A stretch of 64,000 bases of DNA from Struthio camelus. Its lineage: Eukaryota > Chordata > Aves > Struthioniformes > Struthionidae. Below the pieces are notes generated by a model, which was not told the origin of the DNA, ran no database searches, and saw nothing but the letters and a program-made list of their open reading frames with translations. Positions 12,901 to 35,037 of this stretch are shown piece by piece (position 1 is the stretch's first letter; each line of letters starts with the position of its first letter). The position numbers and the translations under genes were made by a program. The DNA is taken from positions 10,006,214-10,070,213 of the forward strand of contig NC_090964.1 in the NCBI RefSeq assembly GCF_040807025.1, written 5' to 3'.

Positions 12901-15900
12901 TTTTTTAAAGGAAGTTAATTAAAAATTCTGAACATTTAATATTTTAATGCTTGTAAAAGTTACCACACTATTCGATTAATAATATACTAAGTCATTGCAC
13001 AGTATTTTGCTGTAACTTGCACTTAATTGATATTAGCTAATATTAAATCACCTACCACTGACTGTGATTTATCCACAGTACCTCAATTCACTTACAGTCT
13101 ATCCTTTCAGCCACCAGGCATTTCTAATTTTCTGTTAACATAAGTATTTAAAACTAGACTTATAGCTGAAAAAAAAAAAAACCCACTGTTTCTTGGCAGA
13201 GATCAGTTTTCTGTGTACTATGAAGGAAGCAGCATCCAGCTCAGATATCCTCTTAATACCCTCTAATATATGTAGATTTAATGGAATTATAGAATTGCCT
13301 AACCATTTGCAATCTTTCTCCGAAAAAAGTTAAGTTATTTAATATTGAAGAATAGCTCAGGTGTTCAAATTCCAGTACCTAAAAGACATTCAAAAACATT
13401 CTTGCTACAGAAGTAAATTCTGCTTGCTATCCAACCATGACCTTTACAAAATCAGGGGTAAACACTTTGGAACACAAGCCAATTTTGCTTCCAGATAACC
13501 ACTGCATGCCCAGTTTTGGATCAGTTTGAAAAAGTACTCCCTCCTGCTTTAAGTACCGATATAATTTACTACAGCAGAACGGAAATAAATTACTGATCAT
13601 TAAATAGTTACTACTGAGCATTCCTTCAAGCTTTCAGATAGTAATGAGTCCAGACTTCTCTTTTAAGCATCACAGGAAAGAAAATGCACACCAACATAAA
13701 GCAAAGAATCTGCACCAGAAAGAGAACGTGCCTGACCCTGCTCTATCACCATTGCCTAAGCCTTTCTCAGAAGCTTTCCAATTAAATTCAGTTTGACTCT
13801 GCTTACTTGGGCAGATCTGACAAGGTTATAATAACAATAATAGATACCTTTATTTGAATCAGATTCATCAAGGTTTATAAAGGACTCATTGTCAGCACAA
13901 ATCCTTGGCTTGATGGACAAGTCTATTCCCAGTTCCCGAAGTTTATCCAACTTGGACTTCCTTACTTTTTCAGGCTGTGCCACCAATCTAGGTGCCACTT
14001 GTTGATCGTGTTCTTCACACGCTGCTTCTGGTGCTGTGACGCTTTGCTCAAGGGCATTTCCTCCAGGTGCCAGAGGAATTCCATTCTCCTTTTGTTCACT
14101 ACAGTCAGTGCTTAGCAAGTTAGAGTGTTGTTGTTCTTCTGAATTATTAGCAGCTGTTACAGTCCTAACTGTATGAGAATCATCATCATCCTGCCTGGGC
14201 TTTTCAGCACAGCCTTCTGTAAAGTCCTCTGCTTCATCAGAAAGGAGTTTGTTCACAGTAGTATTAACATCTCTGCCAAGGCTTGTTTCTGGTTCACTAG
14301 CCGCTGATTGATCATCTTCTATCCGCCCATCTTTGTGATCCACGCTTAAATTCTTTGTACCTGCAGTTTCTTCATCTAGGGAGATCTGATACTTCATGGA
14401 CCTAACAAGGCAGAAAGAAATATACCATCCATTAACATGGCTACTGTGAAAGGAGATAAGAGGTTTAGACAAGACTCAGATAGAAAGAAACCATTTTCTA
14501 ATTATTGCCATTAATGCATAGGAAGAGGTGAAGGACAGAAATCTGGAAAACTTTATTTTAAGGAAATATGGAAGCTAATGTGGTTTGAGATTCTACCACT
14601 TCGTTACCTTATCACAACACAGTATAAACAAATCGAGAGTTTTCGTGACTACAGTAGTATTTATTATTTTACTCTTCACTATTCAAAACAAGACATAGTC
14701 CAAGTAAAGAGTTGGGGTCCTGTCTAAAGTACTTTGAACTACAGCTTTGCAGGAACATGTTACTTTATGTGGACTATCTATTAGGTCCTGATTACTTCAG
14801 TGGTATGACTGTATTAAGGCTGCCTTACCTTAACAAGGATACACTCCCAATTTCCAGGGGTTTATGGAATTAAAGGTACCAAACAAACAGCAGCAGTTTC
14901 TTAATAAAACTTGGAAGTCAAAGCAATAGCCACACTTAAACTAGAAGCAATATGTGATTGTATACAGAGCAGATGTGTATGTGATACTACTCCTATACCA
15001 TGCCTAATGCAAAGTCCGGTTATCCTCAAAACTCATGGAAAAAAACATGAGGAAGGCATAAATCCTTACTTCAGCAATGACATGGCATTTCCTTGGCACA
15101 CTGGTCGAGGTCTACGCTTGAAGAAGTCATGAATGCTTTTGGTCTCAGGCACATGATATGGAAGAGACAGAGATGACTCTACCAGAGAAAGGAGGTGAAA
15201 GAAAACAAAAAAGTAACCAAAGGCATTATATTATACATTGATTTGGTAGCTGTAAAGTTCAAAGGAGCTTGAGGTAAGTATTTTGCAGCAAAGACGTCTG
15301 ACTAGGCACAAACAGCACAGTTTAAATCTGAATATAGCAAACACTGGTGTTTGGGAAGAGTTCCAACAGCTACAGACTTGAAGAACAAGTTTGCAACCTG
15401 CCCAGAATTCATTAGGAAAAGGACTGCGTTGTTAGTATCGGAATGGCAGGACCAGTTTCATTTTTATTACATGCCTTTCTAAGTTTCTAAATATTAACTA
15501 ACTTTATATAACTAGTTAAAGGCAAATTTATAGGCACAAGGAGATACTGTGTTTGCAGCAGGATTTTTTCCTTAATTACAAAGCTACTTTTAAACAGGTC
15601 CTTGATTAAAAATGGTCTTGCAGCCATTAACCCTGAATGATTCATGCTAGGTGAAAGCAGGATCTTGCCCCTCAGATATTTTCTCTCAATTTCTCCCCTG
15701 AATATCTTAATAGTTTATATCGCTTTACTTACAAAGAATTTAAGTTTACCTCGAATGAGCCGTTGGGTCTCACTATGTAGCTGTTTAATGGCTTCTTTAC
15801 TTAACCTTGCTGCTTTCCGCTCCTTAAGAAAACAAAACAAAGGCCTCTGAAGTCACAAAGCAAAATATGGGTCTATCCCTACACTTTCTAAATAGGGTGT

Positions 15901-18900
15901 TGTTTTTCCCTTTCAAATAGCAAGAAGCCAGAATAAAAACAGCCAGTCAAAAATGAAAAGGAGAACACCAAACTAGCAGAAAACAGGACAGTTCTAAAAG
16001 GACATCACACAAAAAACATTTAGAGTCACTTTAATAAACAATGAGAGCTTTGAAAAGAGGAATGCTTTACCTTCCTCCTTGTTTCTGTTAATACGGGTTC
16101 CTCATTCTCATCATCAAATACACGTTTGTAGCCTTCATCCTCAGAAAACAGGCCTTTGTTCTACAGTGCATAAGGGCAGATTTATTTATTTCAATAGATA
16201 CACAGGCACTACCAAGGGCAAACAAGTCAACAGTCAAAATTGCACAGAATCGTCGCTGGTCACCATAAGCAGTAAAAGGGGATCTGCAAACATCCTCATA
16301 AACCAACACAAATGCTGCACAGTTTTTCTGGAAGATTTCCAAAACTTTTACTGCAGTGTTACCTTTCCAGGATAACACCCCTCTTTCCTTAAGGACGAAA
16401 AGCAGAAGACTGCTTTCTCCTCTTCGTTATAGCATGCTCAGGTAAAACACTTCCCACCAATAATCTTCTATTACTATCCAATGTTACCTTTTTTTTTTTA
16501 ATTTTGTCTTTCACTGCTGCTCGTATTGCTTCTATTGACTCCTCATCTTCTGGGAGGGAATCATTTTCCTCTTCCTCTTCTAAACCATTATCGAAAAGTT
16601 CTTTGTCATCAAGAAGACATCCACTGTCGTTAAAAGGATATCTCTCGCCACCGTCTACCTGCTTGTCATAAGAATATAGTACTTGCATAGTTCATTTCAG
16701 AAGTACCTCTTCAGCCTTTAAAATTAATTTAAGACTACTGGTAAAAGGTCTTGATGATAAGAAGTTAAAAAAGGTTTATGTCACCGGTACTGTAACATCT
16801 TTGTGTCCTGTGAGCTGGTCACATTCACTTTATAGCACTGCGAAGTTGATAAACTAATTTACAGAACAACGTTTCCTACAACTATAACATATAGGGACTT
16901 TGAAGAGCTACTAAAGAGCAAGACCACTTAGACAGAATAAATTAATACTTCAAATATTTTATAAATAGCAACAATGAACATCATTATTATCCCAAAAAAA
17001 TGTTTATCATTATTATCCCCAAAAATATTTTTTTTTTCCCAGTGTTTCTACTGCCACTCAATTTGAACTGATGCCATTAGTCAGCATGATCTGCTTCCAT
17101 CTTGTGATGTTACAGCCTTATAATTGCAAGGAGGTAAAGAGAAATCTTGATGTCATCTAACTATTGCTGACAAGCAGGATAAGGGAAAAATCTGAAGCAT
17201 AACACATCACTTTCAAGATTACAGAATTACCAAACTAAAATAGACTCCTATCAACACTCCTCTCCTCAACCCCTTCTTTCTCAAGAGGACACCCATTATC
17301 ATCATCCCTGCCTGACTTCACATGCACTGATGTTAAATCATTGAGTGCTAGGATTTGTACTTTCTCTGTAAATAAAACTGCTATCTCTATATAGCAGAAC
17401 TATAGACCTCTGTGGACACAATGCCTGCTGTAGTAATGTGGACACAAGTGATGCTGAAACATTGAAACACAGTAAGCAAGCGCAGAAATAGAATTTAACT
17501 TAGTTGGGAAACCATTTGGGATTTTCTGCCAAAAATATATACCTCTGCTCTAGGTTTCTTTTCTTTTTTCAGTTGCTTAATGGATTCAGTCCTTCTTTCT
17601 TTCTCCTTTTTTCTCCTTGGTTTTCCTATAGATTTTTTGGCTGTCTCTTCTTCAAAATCATGTTTATGTTTTCTGTATTTTTTCCCAGATTTTAGGGGTC
17701 TCTCCTCTCCCAACTCATTCTCAGGAAAGTCCGACTTTTTGCTCGTTTCAAAGTTTTCAACTTGCAATCGGTCACCAGTGTCACTGTCCTCACTATCCAG
17801 CAGACCTTGGCGAACTCGATGAGATTTTTTGTTCTTCTGGGCAGTAATGTTCTCCTTTTCCTCTCCATTTTCCATGACTCCACCCAGAGTATCATTCTTT
17901 TTAGAAGAGCCACTATCTTCTTCATGTTCACTTTCACTATCCCGAAGCAACCTTTTGCTTTTTGTTTTTTTACTTAGAAAAATCTCTTCCTCTGAATCTG
18001 ACAAAATATATTAAAAAAGGGATGCATGTTATAGAGAGGTGAACTCCATTAATAAGCAATCACTTAAATACAGCCTACATATAAGCCTACTAAATTTCAC
18101 AGATTTCAACAATTATAGCAAAATAACTTGAATTCAAAATCCACTTGTTTCCTATCATGCAATACATAATTGACCCAAACTGATGCTATAGGTTTTTAGA
18201 CTTAAAAAAGCTAAAGACCATTCACAAATAATTAGTAACAGCCCCTAAAATAAAAATAAAAATACAGTAACTAAATAAGTGCATATCATGTTGCCCTTGG
18301 TAGATTAAGCAAATCAAAAAAAGAAAGAAAATAAGCAATTAAGATATTCACATCCCATTTATCTTTTTGAACCTCAAGAACTGGTTTTCTGATGTTTTCA
18401 GATATCTGTCTGCCCGCATTCTTAGCGGCCAAAAGGGCAGTTTGGATTCATACAGGTGCAACAAAAACACGCAACTTTCAGAAGGTCAAAGATCATGTAG
18501 TCTCAACTTTCACTATTGAAGACAATCACCTCCAGGCACGATTTACAGAAATATTACAGACCTCTGTCATCAAGAGATGCTCTCTCCTTGTTGAGGTGAC
18601 CTGGAGAGCCTGTTTCACAGCTGCCCTGTCCACTGTCAGAATCACTATCAGTGGTTTTCTGCAAGTCTGATTTCAAATCTTCTAAGTGAAACTACAAAGC
18701 AAAGTAAAATCATCCTTAATATGGTAAGTGTTGTTTATGTAGTAATGACTCATGCAGTTTAACTTAGTCCAAGACCTTGGCTAACTCTTTACATAGGAAT
18801 ATATGCACACATATTATTAAGAATTAATTCACCTTTACACGGAGGGGAATTATGCAACATCAACCTTTATTGGCTTTTAAATATGTTTAATGTGAGCTTG

Positions 18901-19627
18901 CACAAGGAAAAAAAAGAACATACTGGAAGATCTCTACTGACATTACTCAAAATTACTAGAATGAAGTAATTGATGAGAAACTTTGAAATTTCATCTCCGA
19001 AAGCGGCATTTTACACAGTGCAGGGGGAGGGACCAGACGCTTGTGGGTGCTCTCTAGAAAGCAGCCCTGAGACGAGGCGCGGGGGCCGCGCACGGCGACG
19101 CAGGCCGGAGGGAGAAGGGTGCTGGCCCCGCACACGCGGGCCCCGCGACGCTTCGCTCAGGGCCGGCCCCGCTCCGTGCCGGCCCCGGCCGCCCGGGGCC
19201 CGCAGCCGCCGGGGCCGGCCCTCACCGGCCGCCCCCGGTGACGGCGGTGCCGCCTAGGCCGCAGCGCCTCTCCCAGCACGCACCGCGCCCGGAACGGGCA
19301 CCAGCCTTCCCAGCATGCACCGCACCCGCCCCCCGACAGGGCAACCAACTTCCCAGCATGCACCGCCCGCGCTAAGTGGAATGAGCCTCCGCAGGGCACG
19401 CTGGGAAGCGTAGTCCGTCCGAGGTACGGGGGAGGCGAGTCCGGCGAAGGCGCGAAGCCGCCGGCGCGCTCCGGTAATCGAGAGGACACTGCCGCCTCAC
19501 TCGCTGCCCGTCCCCGCCGGCCTCCCCGCCGCGACCAGAGGAGCACCAAGCCCACGGGAAGGCAGCGGGCCGCCGCTGGCCGGCCGCACAGAGCAGCGGA
19601 ACTCACCTCACCAGGAGCCGCCGCCAT
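2847..19627 (-). CDS. CLSPN: Claspin, CHK1-activating replication checkpoint adaptor; spliced, 25 coding exons
   Basis: Claspin rides with the replication fork and presents CHK1 to ATR after phosphorylation. Coding exons in transcript order: 19607-19627, 18562-18691, 17543-17997, 16488-16658, 16071-16160, 15750-15822, 15070-15178, 13848-14401, 12590-12781, 11551-11738, 10788-10984, 10366-10430, 9369-9574, 8726-8886, 7955-8181, 7601-7715, 6842-6926, 6411-6502, 5629-5793, 5412-5533, 4594-4721, 3968-4070, 3606-3688, 3228-3389, 2847-2960. Together they give 4008 nt, 1335 aa plus stop, against about 1339 aa in human. Visible motifs: beta-TrCP degron DSGQGS at residues 26-31; PIP-box-like SIHDFF at 328-333; three CHK1-binding repeats, DLCSGQF (908-914), NLCSGKF (937-943) and ALCSGSF (975-981); acidic runs; and the conserved ending IFQYLES. 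The protein is mostly disordered and charged. I took the start MAAAPGE because it precedes a good donor in phase 0 inside the CpG island. Exon 1 and the exon 19/20 junction are the least certain parts. Confidence 0.95.
3891..3933. repeat. (CT)n microsatellite
   Basis: A 43-bp CT run with one CCC interruption in the CLSPN intron between exons 22 and 23. On the transcribed minus strand it reads (GA)n. Confidence 0.95.
7601..8181 (-). other. CLSPN: CLSPN exons 15-16: CHK1-binding repeats
   Basis: Exon 15 (7955-8181) holds CHK1-binding repeats 1 and 2. Exon 16 (7601-7715) holds repeat 3. Each has the LC-S-G-x-F core whose Ser/Thr is phosphorylated before CHK1 docks. The first repeat has Ser where, as I recall, human has Thr. 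All three are intact, so checkpoint function looks conserved. Confidence 0.85.
11594..11627 (-). repeat. CLSPN: Coding GAG/GAA repeat in CLSPN exon 10 (poly-Glu)
   Basis: A CTC/CTT trinucleotide run on the plus strand encodes an uninterrupted stretch of about eleven glutamates in exon 10. Human Claspin also has a poly-Glu tract here. Such triplet runs vary in length without breaking the frame. Confidence 0.85.
18562..18691 (-). other. CLSPN: CLSPN exon 2 with phosphodegron
   Basis: This exon encodes residues 8-50 and carries DSGQGS, the DSGxxS phosphodegron that in human Claspin is recognised by SCF beta-TrCP after PLK1 phosphorylation for turnover in mitosis. The serines needed are present. 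The acceptor TTTGTAG and donor G|GTCTGT delimit it. Confidence 0.85.
19271..19414. promoter_or_regulatory. Cluster of four THAP11/ZNF143-type sites
   Basis: TTCCCAGCATGCA occurs at 19307-19319 and 19350-19362, and a variant TCCCAGCACGCA at 19271-19282. On the minus strand 19396-19414 reads ACTACGCTTCCCAGCGTGC, close to the full ACTACAnTTCCCAGnATGC motif bound by ZNF143 and THAP11. All four lie in CLSPN intron 1, within 360 bp of the start codon. The three plus-strand sites sit in an imperfect tandem repeat of about 37-43 bp. Confidence 0.7.
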
Positions 19628-19756
19628 AGCTCAGCCCGAGCGCCCACCCCGGCACCCGCGGCCCGGCGCCACACAAACCCTCCGGCCGCCCAGCCGGGTA
19701 GGAAACCGCTTCGAGTCTTCGCGCGCTGCCCAAGGCCCGCCCCGCCTCTGGGGCCA

Positions 19757-19901
19757 ACCAATCGGCACTTAGAGCTGCCCTGACAGCCCCGCCCCCTGCG
19801 AGCTTTATTGGACGATTTCCCGCGAAGTCCCGCCTCCCCTCGCCTCGCCCAATCGTGGCTCTCCCTTCAAGGCTTTGCACGCCCTATAAGCCCGCCATTG
19901 G
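19757..19901 (-). promoter_or_regulatory. CLSPN: CLSPN cell-cycle promoter: E2F site plus four CCAAT boxes
   Basis: TTTCCCGCGAA at 19816-19826 is a near-perfect E2F site. CCAAT boxes flank it: CCAAT at 19758-19762 and 19849-19853, and ATTGG at 19807-19811 and 19897-19901. E2F and NF-Y combinations are typical of S-phase genes, and CLSPN is a known E2F target. The spacing of about 40-50 bp between neighbouring CCAAT boxes suits NF-Y cooperativity. Confidence 0.8.
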
Positions 19902-19916
19902 GCAGCCCCCTCCCCC

Positions 19917-20182
19917 TGCTGTCAGAACCTTGGAGTGACTCGTTGGCCGCGGGGTGGTTGGAGGGGTGCGCTGCCAGCCGCTCTGGCCGCCGTGGCGGTG
20001 CGAGGTGCCCTGACGGTGGCGGCGGGCCGGGCCGTGGGCCCGGAGCGAGAGGGCCTTGCCGGGCCGCGGGGGTGGCGTGGCGAGCCCGCTGCGGGGGCAG
20101 AGCCGCGTCGGCGTGGGCCTGCCCCCGCGCGTCCGGCGGCGGTTAGGAGTGGGGGTGTACCGGCCTTCCCGCTGCCGGGCGG
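19917..20182 (+). promoter_or_regulatory. Possible first exon of a divergent noncoding transcript
   Basis: On the plus strand a TATAAG box-like element at 19885-19890 is followed by GC-rich sequence that ends in a strong consensus donor, GG|GTGAGT at 20182/20183. This is opposite in direction to CLSPN. No coding potential is recognised. It could be a promoter upstream transcript or a remote AGO4 5' exon. It is inferred from sequence only. Confidence 0.25.
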
Positions 20183-20199
20183 GTGAGTACGGATAAGCG

Positions 20200-22440
20200 C
20201 TCGCACCGGAGCGCCGGAGCATCCCGCGAAGTGCAAACAGGAACCTGCTGTCCGCCCATGAAGGCAAACCCGGGAGGGGAAGGGGGAAAAAAGTATATAC
20301 TCTGAAGTAGTTGTTATCCATCGCAGTGCTGCGGGGGATGCTGAACAGATGGGCTAATCTGCTATGATAGTTCCCATCTAGCCCACACATCCTAGAATGG
20401 AGAAGTGAGAAAAGCAAACGCCCCTGAGGCTTACTGCAGGCGTCACAACGCAATGCTGGTTTCTGTGGCGGTATTTAGTAACGGGAGAGGCAGCTGCTGG
20501 CACTGCAAAAACATCATTAATGAATATGGTTAAGATACCGTCTCTCAGGTAACCTGCCTAAGTAGATGTAAAAGTAGATGTAAAAGATGTAAAAGAGAAA
20601 GGAAATAAAATGAATGTAGATGTTTTCAGCATAAGGGTGGGAGAACTTTCAGAAATAAGGTCCTGACCACTTTGGCTGTCAGGATGCCGCAACTTATACT
20701 TATTTATCAGGTTAATTGCTTTTCTGCTTTTTTTTTTTAAGCTTTTCATGCGTTAAATACAGGCTTCTTTTGTCATATTCAGCATCTTACAGGACCAAGC
20801 CTTTGTACTGCAGATTCCATGAGGCAGAGATTGTGTATTTGTTTTTTAAGTACTGTTTAAATAGCACTATGCACACATATGTATGCTGAATAATAGCATA
20901 GAAATGTTGCTGGCCAGCATGGGTTTTTTTTTTTTTTACAAGTCTTGTAACGCTGGTGTTTCCCTCAAATATTCAGCTAGTGTCAGGCAGTTATGAGACC
21001 TGCAGATTTGATTTTCTTTTAAAAGGTTTTTGATGCTTCTACTTGTAGAGAAGGTCTTGAAAAAATAAATGTTGCAGGTTTAAAAAAAAGCAAATAAAAT
21101 GGACACAGCATTTATTATTTACAGAATGTTTTGACTTCTGACCTACTTGTGAGTCAGCTGAGAATTGTTGACTTAACAGAACTCAATGGTAGCAAGAGAA
21201 AAGTGGGATGTGCAAGGAAGCCGTTCACTAAAATAGCAAAGCTTCTTAAAAGGCAAAGCATCAGTAACCCCTGGGCTGAAAAAGCAGAGACAAACTGTGT
21301 TAAACTGCAGGTAACAAAATCAAAACTACTGGGTTGCACTGCATGTCTAGGAGCATCTCAGCAAGCAGAGCGCTGGCAGGACCCTTGATTTTAGGTTCCT
21401 GCACGCTGTGTCCTCCGCGACCTAAACATCTGAAATCCAGCGTCCGTCAGCCCCTTTCTCTCCCAAGGCGTATCCTCAGCCTTATGAGATCCCTCCTGCG
21501 GCTATGCAAGACAGAGGGTCTAGCGGTTGCTTCTGCAGCAAGGGCTCTACTTTAAGGGCCTCTCCCTGGCTGTTAATTAAAACTAATAATAAAATAAAGC
21601 CTACCAAAGTTATTGTCTGTGAGCCCACCCCGTTGCCAGTGCTGGTTGAAACCAGCCCGTGGGATCTTCCCTGATGGAAGGGGGAAGAGAGGTTGACCAA
21701 AACAAGCCCAAAAATGGGTGTACGGTGTGAGTCCTGAAAGGTGCACCAAGAGTTTAATAACCAAACTAGCTGGCTTAATAACCAAACCAGCTAATTCCCT
21801 ACCACAGTACTTTTTCAGAAGGTGCCTGAGTGACATCCCATGGTTATTATTGATCTCTGCGTCAGCTGTTAGCTGCTGGGTAGACACCGATCATTAGCCC
21901 TGGCAAACAAGCCTATCGCACTTACTACACATTTTTCGCCCACAAAATTTGTTAGTGGAAGTGTTGGCCCTGCTTACAGCCCTGAAGGGCATTAAAATTT
22001 GCAGCCGTTCACGGTGACTTTTACACGTTATTTTTTTCAGGTATTTTAACCAGAATTACTGCTGTTTCGCTGGTGTAGGAAGTTATACCGGGTGTAATTA
22101 AGTTAGGCGAGTTCCCCGTTTCGGGGGTGGGGGACGGGAAGAGCGGAGGAAGTCGTTACCGCGGGCTGTGGGGTTTAGGCGCTGTATTTTGCAATGGAAG
22201 ATAAACGCAGAGTTTGAGAGACGCAGTGTCACTATTTCCAAGCTTCGGGTGGTCGGAGGGCTAATTCTTCAACCTGTGAAATTCTGGAAGGAGAGGAGAG
22301 AGAGAGGGAAAAAAGGAAGTTCTCTAATAAAAGGACCTGAGTAAATACACCCGTGCAGTCAGTAAAGGAGCTTTACTGCGCAGAGATGCCAAAAAGGGGA
22401 GGGGGGGGCTGAGTTCCACCTCCGAGGGCAGAGTGCGGGG
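20200..22440. other. Intergenic spacer between CLSPN and AGO4 islands
   Basis: AT-rich to neutral sequence with no recognised gene or transposon. It contains a small direct repeat (TTAATAACCAAAC plus AGCT, twice, at about 21750-21795) and T runs near 20730 and 20928. I see nothing else to call. Confidence 0.5.
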
Positions 22441-22506
22441 GAAAACCTGCTGATTTCTGACAAAATGCCCCCAAATACACGGGGTGGGGGCCGGGGGCGG
22501 CGCTGC

Positions 22507-22574
22507 TGTCATGGCGGGGGCGGCCCCGTCAGGGCGGCGCTGTCATGGCGGGGGCGGCCCCGTCAGGGCGGCGC
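22507..22574. repeat. 34-bp tandem duplication upstream of AGO4
   Basis: Two consecutive, essentially identical 34-bp units start at 22507 and 22541, each beginning TGTCATGGCGGGGGCGG. Each carries an ATG in the AGO4 sense direction. Confidence 0.9.
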
Positions 22575-22776
22575 TGCGAGGGCGCCGCCCCCCCCGCGCG
22601 CGGGAAGCGGCCGCCGGCGCCGCCCCTCACCTGTTGCCGCGCCGGCGTCGAAGGGGTGCGGGCGTGCGCGCCCCCGGCGCCAGGGGGCGGAGCGCGTGCG
22701 CGCGCGTGCCCGCGGCGCCGGCCAGCGTGGAGGCGCCTCTTCGTCCTCCTTCTCCTCCGGCGGCTCCTGCTCGCTC

Positions 22777-22797
22777 GCGTGCGCGCGCGCGCGCGCG
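22777..22797. repeat. Alternating CG/CA tract with Z-DNA potential
   Basis: An almost uninterrupted alternating purine-pyrimidine GC run about 280 bp upstream of the AGO4 start codon. Such tracts readily adopt Z-DNA under negative supercoiling. Confidence 0.8.
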
Positions 22798-23069
22798 GGG
22801 AAGGGGGGGGTGGCGCGCGGCGGCGGCGGCGGCGCGCGCGGGCTCGGCGGCAGCGCAGCGCAGCGGGGGGATTGTTTGCGCCGCCGCTCGGCCGAGCGCA
22901 GCGCGGTAGACCGCTCCCCGCCGCCGCCGCGTCCCGTTCCGCCACCCCCCCCCCTCACCCCGCAGCCAATATTCCCGAGATCAAGCGTTACGCGGCGGCG
23001 GCGGGGCCGGCGGCGGGGCCCGGGGCGGTCGTCGGGGCCGGCGGGGACCGCAGCGAGGCCGCCGCCGCC

Positions 23070-35037
<11,968 letters not shown>

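Larger units (their letters stand above)
19060..20200. promoter_or_regulatory. CLSPN: CpG island spanning CLSPN exon 1 and promoter
   Basis: GC content and CpG density rise sharply at about 19060 from AT-rich intron and fall again after about 20200. CLSPN exon 1 sits in the middle. No convincing minus-strand TATA box lies upstream of exon 1, which fits a dispersed start. Confidence 0.85.

Noticed and set aside
21560-21900. Possible old transposon in the CLSPN-AGO4 spacer
   Set aside because: Only a short direct repeat is visible. I saw no terminal repeats, CR1-type 3' end or coding remnant.
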